Shown one piece after another: positions 46,194 to 48,944 of a stretch of 48,944 nucleotides of DNA. The position numbers were made by a program, and so were the translations under genes. Every line of letters begins with the position of its first letter. Position 1 is the stretch's first letter. The stretch comes from Paraburkholderia ultramafica (lineage in GTDB: Bacteria; Pseudomonadota; Gammaproteobacteria; Burkholderiales; Burkholderiaceae), in contig NZ_CADIKK010000043.1 in NCBI RefSeq assembly GCF_902859915.1, positions 1 through 48,944 on the forward strand. Direction: 5' to 3'. The notes beneath the pieces are model-generated. The model was not told the DNA's origin, did not search any database, and saw only the letters and a list, made by a program, of their open reading frames with translations.

Positions 46194-47299
46194 GGCTTTG
46201 TTCGGAAGGGTCCGAATTTCCGTACTGCGGACGCAACTATCCATTTTTGATGGAAACGGGCCTGCCAAACGAGTTCCACCGGTTAAGGATGTTCGCGATG
46301 ATCACGCCCTCGCGTTCCTGCGCCCCGACTTTTCGTGTCAGCAGGGTCGGGCCGATGCATCGCTTGATCCGGGAGATCTGCGCTTCAACCAGCGAGCGCT
46401 GCCCATAGCCGTATTTCTTGTGAAATGCATAAATGCCTTTCTCCCTGATGTAGCCAACGACCTCGTCGTGCCATTGCGTCTGTTCTTCGCCGTGGACCAC
46501 CGCGTGAGAAGGCGGTGGAATAATGGGGAGCACGCCTGAGCGGGACAGCGCCTCGGCCCGCTCGATGCTGTAGTAGGCACCATCTGCAATCACGCGGTCA
46601 ACCGGGAGATCGGCGGGCAGCACGCGCTCCATCCCTTCGCTATCCGAAACGTCTGTGCCGGTGATGGTAATCGCATGCACGTTCATGGCAGCGTCGATCG
46701 ACAGGTGCATCTTGCGCCACGGCGTTTTCGTCGTTGTTTTACCGTACTTCTGCTCGTACCACTCACTGGCCCGGCCAAAACTCATCCCCGTGCTGTCGAT
46801 GATGAGGCTCACGTCCTCGCCGTCGGCCAGCCGCCTCGCCAGTCGTTCGCAGCGTTGCGTGACCTTGACGTCCAGCGCGGCAAACAGATCACTCAGATGG
46901 CCAAAGCTGGGCACCGGAATGTCCAGCCCCTGGGTGGTCCAGTAATCTTCCATATAGCCGGTGATCTGCCGCATTCCCCAGCCGAACAGCCGGTAGAACG
47001 TATAGATCAGTTCAACGTACGGCCGGCTGTACGACGGCAGCCGTCCAGACACTCCGCGCACATACGGCGACGCGGTGATGAATTGCGCCTTGAGATCGCC
47101 CTCGGGAAAATAGAGGCTGATTTTCCCGCGCTTCTTCAGGCTCTGGTTATATTCACGACAGTTCGTTACCCGGTAGCCGGGCTTCTCGCGCTTACGCTCC
47201 CGACCTGCTTTGAGTCTGGCTTTGTACGGCATCCGCTTTGTTCCACGCGCCCCTTGATCTTACGATTCTATAACAAGCGCCCCCCTTCCGAACAAAGCC
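46194..47299 (-). mobile_element. Intact IS5-family insertion sequence, 1106 bases
   Basis: Perfect 17-bp terminal inverted repeats bound the element: GGCTTTGTTCGGAAGGG at 46194-46210 and its reverse complement at 47283-47299. They enclose one transposase gene. Flanking bases (AGG on the left, TGC on the right) show no clear target duplication. This fits an element whose insertion was followed by an adjacent deletion or recombination. Its left end cuts an unknown gene and its right end cuts a tyrosine recombinase gene. Confidence 0.88.
46237..47232 (-). CDS. IS5-family DDE transposase
   Basis: The 331-residue protein has catalytic Asp146 (LIIDSTGMS), Asp217 (VIADGAYYS) and Glu283 in the Y-2-R-3-E-6-K motif YGQRSLVEAQISRIK. 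These are exact features of IS5 transposases, most like the IS903-related group. The N-terminal basic stretch RLKAGRERKREKPGYRV probably binds the ends. No disruption is seen, so it may be active. Confidence 0.93.
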   Translation of the reverse strand: MPYKARLKAGRERKREKPGYRVTNCREYNQSLKKRGKISLYFPEGDLKAQFITASPYVRGVSGRLPSYSRPYVELIYTFYRLFGWGMRQITGYMEDYWTTQGLDIPVPSFGHLSDLFAALDVKVTQRCERLARRLADGEDVSLIIDSTGMSFGRASEWYEQKYGKTTTKTPWRKMHLSIDAAMNVHAITITGTDVSDSEGMERVLPADLPVDRVIADGAYYSIERAEALSRSGVLPIIPPPSHAVVHGEEQTQWHDEVVGYIREKGIYAFHKKYGYGQRSLVEAQISRIKRCIGPTLLTRKVGAQEREGVIIANILNRWNSFGRPVSIKNG

Positions 47300-47400
47300 T
47301 GCCCTGAGATCTCAAGGTCGAAGCCAAGACTGCGTCGCTCGGCGAGATACGTTTCCGCCAGCAATTGCATTGTGCGTGGCAATTTCATGGGCCGCTTCAT
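47300..47400 (-). pseudogene. Second tyrosine recombinase, truncated by IS5 element
   Basis: From ATG at 47400 the frame gives MKRPMKLPRTMQLLAETYLA and RRSLGFDLEISGQAL, the N-terminal SAM-like domain start of a phage-type integrase. It then runs into the terminal repeat of the IS at 47299. The ATG overlaps the stop of the upstream recombinase by four bases. This overlap is the hallmark of RIT elements (recombinases in trio). The rest of this gene and any third recombinase are missing. Confidence 0.75.
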
Positions 47401-48656
47401 GATCTGCTCCCCGGCCAGGGAAGTGCCACGGCCTCCAGGTTTCGCAGGTCGATCTTCGCGTAGATTGCAGTGGTGTCGATGCTTTGATGGCACAGTACAT
47501 CAGCAACCTCCTTCAGCGACGAGCCGGAACGGAGCAGCCGTCTGGCAACGCTGTGCCTCAGAAGATGAGTTCCAGATTGCTCCGTCCAACCACAGCGAAC
47601 ATATGCGGCATGCACCGCCTGATGGACGCGACCGGTTCCCAAGGGAACGTCAGCAGGTGCGTAATGCCGTACAAAGAGAGAGCGGGAAGTTGTCGTTGAC
47701 CTGCGGGCTAACCGGACGTAGTCGGCGATCGCGCGACCGGTAGGTTCCGGCAGTGGAATGACGTACGCCCGTCGCGATTTGGTACGACGGATCTGGAGCG
47801 TGCCTTCGCGCCAGTTCAAATCGTCGAGCTGTATTCGCACAACTTCCGCAGCCCTCAACCCAAGATCTGCCAGACAGCGCGCCATTGCGTAGTCACGCAA
47901 GCTTGACGCCGTTACGCGCTCGAAGGAACTCAGAAACTGCTCGATTTCTGCTTCCGACAGCGTTTCGGGCAAACCCGCCAACCTCCATCCGGCTACGTTC
48001 GGCACCGCCGCGATCAGCTCCTCGACCCGGTCGTTATATTGCATGCTCCTGAATCGCAGATAACTGCGCAACGTTACGCAGGCTACGTGAGCTGTTCCAG
48101 CTTTGCACCCACCAGGATAACGCGTCACGAATCGACGGATTGACTGAATGCTCAACTGCGCGACGTCGACGCGTCTTCGCTCAAAGTGCTGATGCAAGAA
48201 ATCGCGGACGATTCGGCCACGCTGATAGCACGTGCCATCGGCCAAGCCGCAAACGTCCTTAAGGTACTCAGTGAAACGACACACCTCCTGTTGGACCGAA
48301 TCCGGTTCTGTCCACAGAAACCGGGGAACAGCGCGCGCAGCCAAGACGACCAGCAGATGCTGAAGTGCCGCACTGACGTCTGTCCGACTCCTTGGAATAG
48401 GATCCGGGCAGGTGCATCGAGGCAAATGGTCGTTCACGAAGCGGCAGACAATTCGTTCATCGACGCGAGCGACATCTATACGATGTTTTGTAAGCCAATG
48501 CGCGAAGTGCGCGACGCACCTCACGTAGCGGTTGACGGTGCCGGCCGCGTAACCGGTCTCAACAAGATACTCGCAGTAGCGCTCTGCGAAAGGACAAAGG
48601 ACGCTACGCCACAACCACGCCTGAGGCTGCGGACGAAGAGGAACCAAGCCGACCAT
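47397..48656 (-). CDS. Tyrosine recombinase, first gene of a RIT-like unit
   Basis: The 419-residue protein has an N-terminal core-binding domain and a C-terminal catalytic domain. All catalytic residues are visible: Arg268 (DLGLRAAEVVRI), Lys293 (RTKSRR), His364 and Arg367 (THLLRHSVARRLL), His390 (VLCHQSIDTT) and Tyr399 (TTAIYAKID). ATG at 48656 has a good AGGAG site; the extra 14 codons upstream are rejected. Overlap with a second recombinase gene and adjacency to a palindrome suggest a RIT element. It may still be able to cut DNA, but partners are lost. Confidence 0.9.
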   Translation of the reverse strand: MVGLVPLRPQPQAWLWRSVLCPFAERYCEYLVETGYAAGTVNRYVRCVAHFAHWLTKHRIDVARVDERIVCRFVNDHLPRCTCPDPIPRSRTDVSAALQHLLVVLAARAVPRFLWTEPDSVQQEVCRFTEYLKDVCGLADGTCYQRGRIVRDFLHQHFERRRVDVAQLSIQSIRRFVTRYPGGCKAGTAHVACVTLRSYLRFRSMQYNDRVEELIAAVPNVAGWRLAGLPETLSEAEIEQFLSSFERVTASSLRDYAMARCLADLGLRAAEVVRIQLDDLNWREGTLQIRRTKSRRAYVIPLPEPTGRAIADYVRLARRSTTTSRSLFVRHYAPADVPLGTGRVHQAVHAAYVRCGWTEQSGTHLLRHSVARRLLRSGSSLKEVADVLCHQSIDTTAIYAKIDLRNLEAVALPWPGSRS

Positions 48657-48808
48657 GAGGATTCTCCTGAATGGGTAACAACCCAAACAGGAAAGCACTT
48701 TTTTATGTGCAGTTTGCTGCTACCCAACGATCCACGCAAGGCGCGGCGCACTGACACCCGTGACGTGCCGTACTAAGCAAACTTCGCATAATTTCCGGCT
48801 GCACATTA

Positions 48809-48840
48809 TTGCGACAATGCAATTATGTACATTGTCGCAA
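48809..48840. repeat. 11-bp palindrome at the outer end of the RIT-like element
   Basis: TTGCGACAATG at 48809-48819 and CATTGTCGCAA at 48830-48840 are perfect inverted arms around a 10-base AT-rich spacer. The right arm ends exactly where an IS66 transposase reading frame resumes. This is the layout of a tyrosine-recombinase core site, with arms bound by recombinase and strand exchange in the spacer. A second inverted pair, AGTTTGCT (48711-48718) and AGCAAACT (48776-48783), lies between it and the recombinase gene. Confidence 0.65.
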
Positions 48841-48944
48841 GAACTTCCTCTTCGCCGGCTCCGATAGCGGTGGCGAGCGGGCGGCGGCGATGTACTCGCT
48901 GATCGCGTCGTGCAAACTCAATGGCATCGACCCGCGCGCTTACC
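48839..48944 (+). pseudogene. IS66-family transposase (TnpC), C-terminal fragment
   Basis: The frame starting at 48839 and open to the window edge reads KNFLFAGSDSGGERAAAMYS then KLNGIDPRAY. This is the highly conserved C-terminal end of IS66 transposases (usually NWLFAGSDxGGERAA). The preceding part is missing because the recombinase element abuts it. The gene may continue beyond the window. Confidence 0.85.

Overview
The window looks like a chromosomal or megaplasmid accessory region of a GC-rich betaproteobacterium, most likely Paraburkholderia/Burkholderia or a relative (Cupriavidus cannot be excluded). This rests on codon usage, the families present, tightly overlapping operons, and remnants of IS3, IS5, IS6, IS66, IS110 and tandem tyrosine recombinases. 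Nearly all intact genes lie on the minus strand. Three functional modules are separated by zones of decayed mobile DNA and pseudogenes.

Module 1 (about 1.5-21.2 kb) reads as a complete envelope-spanning peptide uptake and processing system. In transcription order it holds a 914-aa TonB-dependent receptor, a dedicated TonB, ExbB and two ExbD proteins, a periplasmic TPR protein, a microcin-C-type peptide ABC importer (yejA, yejB, yejE, yejF), a TldD/TldE metalloprotease pair, two tandem YhhY-like GNAT acetyltransferases and a lone AcrB-type RND pump. From yejB to the pump the genes overlap or are nearly contiguous. I infer that a peptide-containing compound is taken in, cut, acetylated and partly exported. 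This grouping is the most likely undescribed system here.

Module 2 (24.3-29.8 kb) is a conventional five-gene oligopeptide ABC importer (oppF, oppD, oppC, oppB, oppA). Modules 1 and 2 each have a broken XRE-cupin regulator just upstream of their first gene. Between them, 21.6-24.2 kb is a graveyard holding one of those regulators, a possible LysR fragment, an IS3 remnant and an IS5 remnant.

Module 3 (33.6-45.8 kb) is a full 2-nitrobenzoate to 3-hydroxyanthranilate to central metabolism pathway, matching the nba pathway known from Pseudomonas fluorescens KU-7. It has nitroreductase nbaA, mutase nbaB, dioxygenase nbaC, decarboxylase nbaD, dehydrogenase nbaE, deaminase nbaF, nbaG, nbaH, nbaI, nbaJ, a LysR regulator nbaR, an MHS-type transporter and an extra FMN reductase. 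Three promoters in the cluster share the same architecture: an inverted-repeat LysR site, an activation element and a TAGACT -10 at fixed spacing. They define three NbaR-controlled units.

The nba island is bounded on the left by a frameshifted transposase and the remnant of a chemoreceptor, and on the right by an intact IS5-family element. That element sits in a RIT-like tandem recombinase unit, whose outer end is an 11-bp palindrome lying directly against an IS66 transposase fragment. At the left edge of the window are an IS6 transposase tail, an RRM-like gene with an in-frame TGA and an IS110 transposase with an in-frame TAG. I saw no rRNA, tRNA or CRISPR array.
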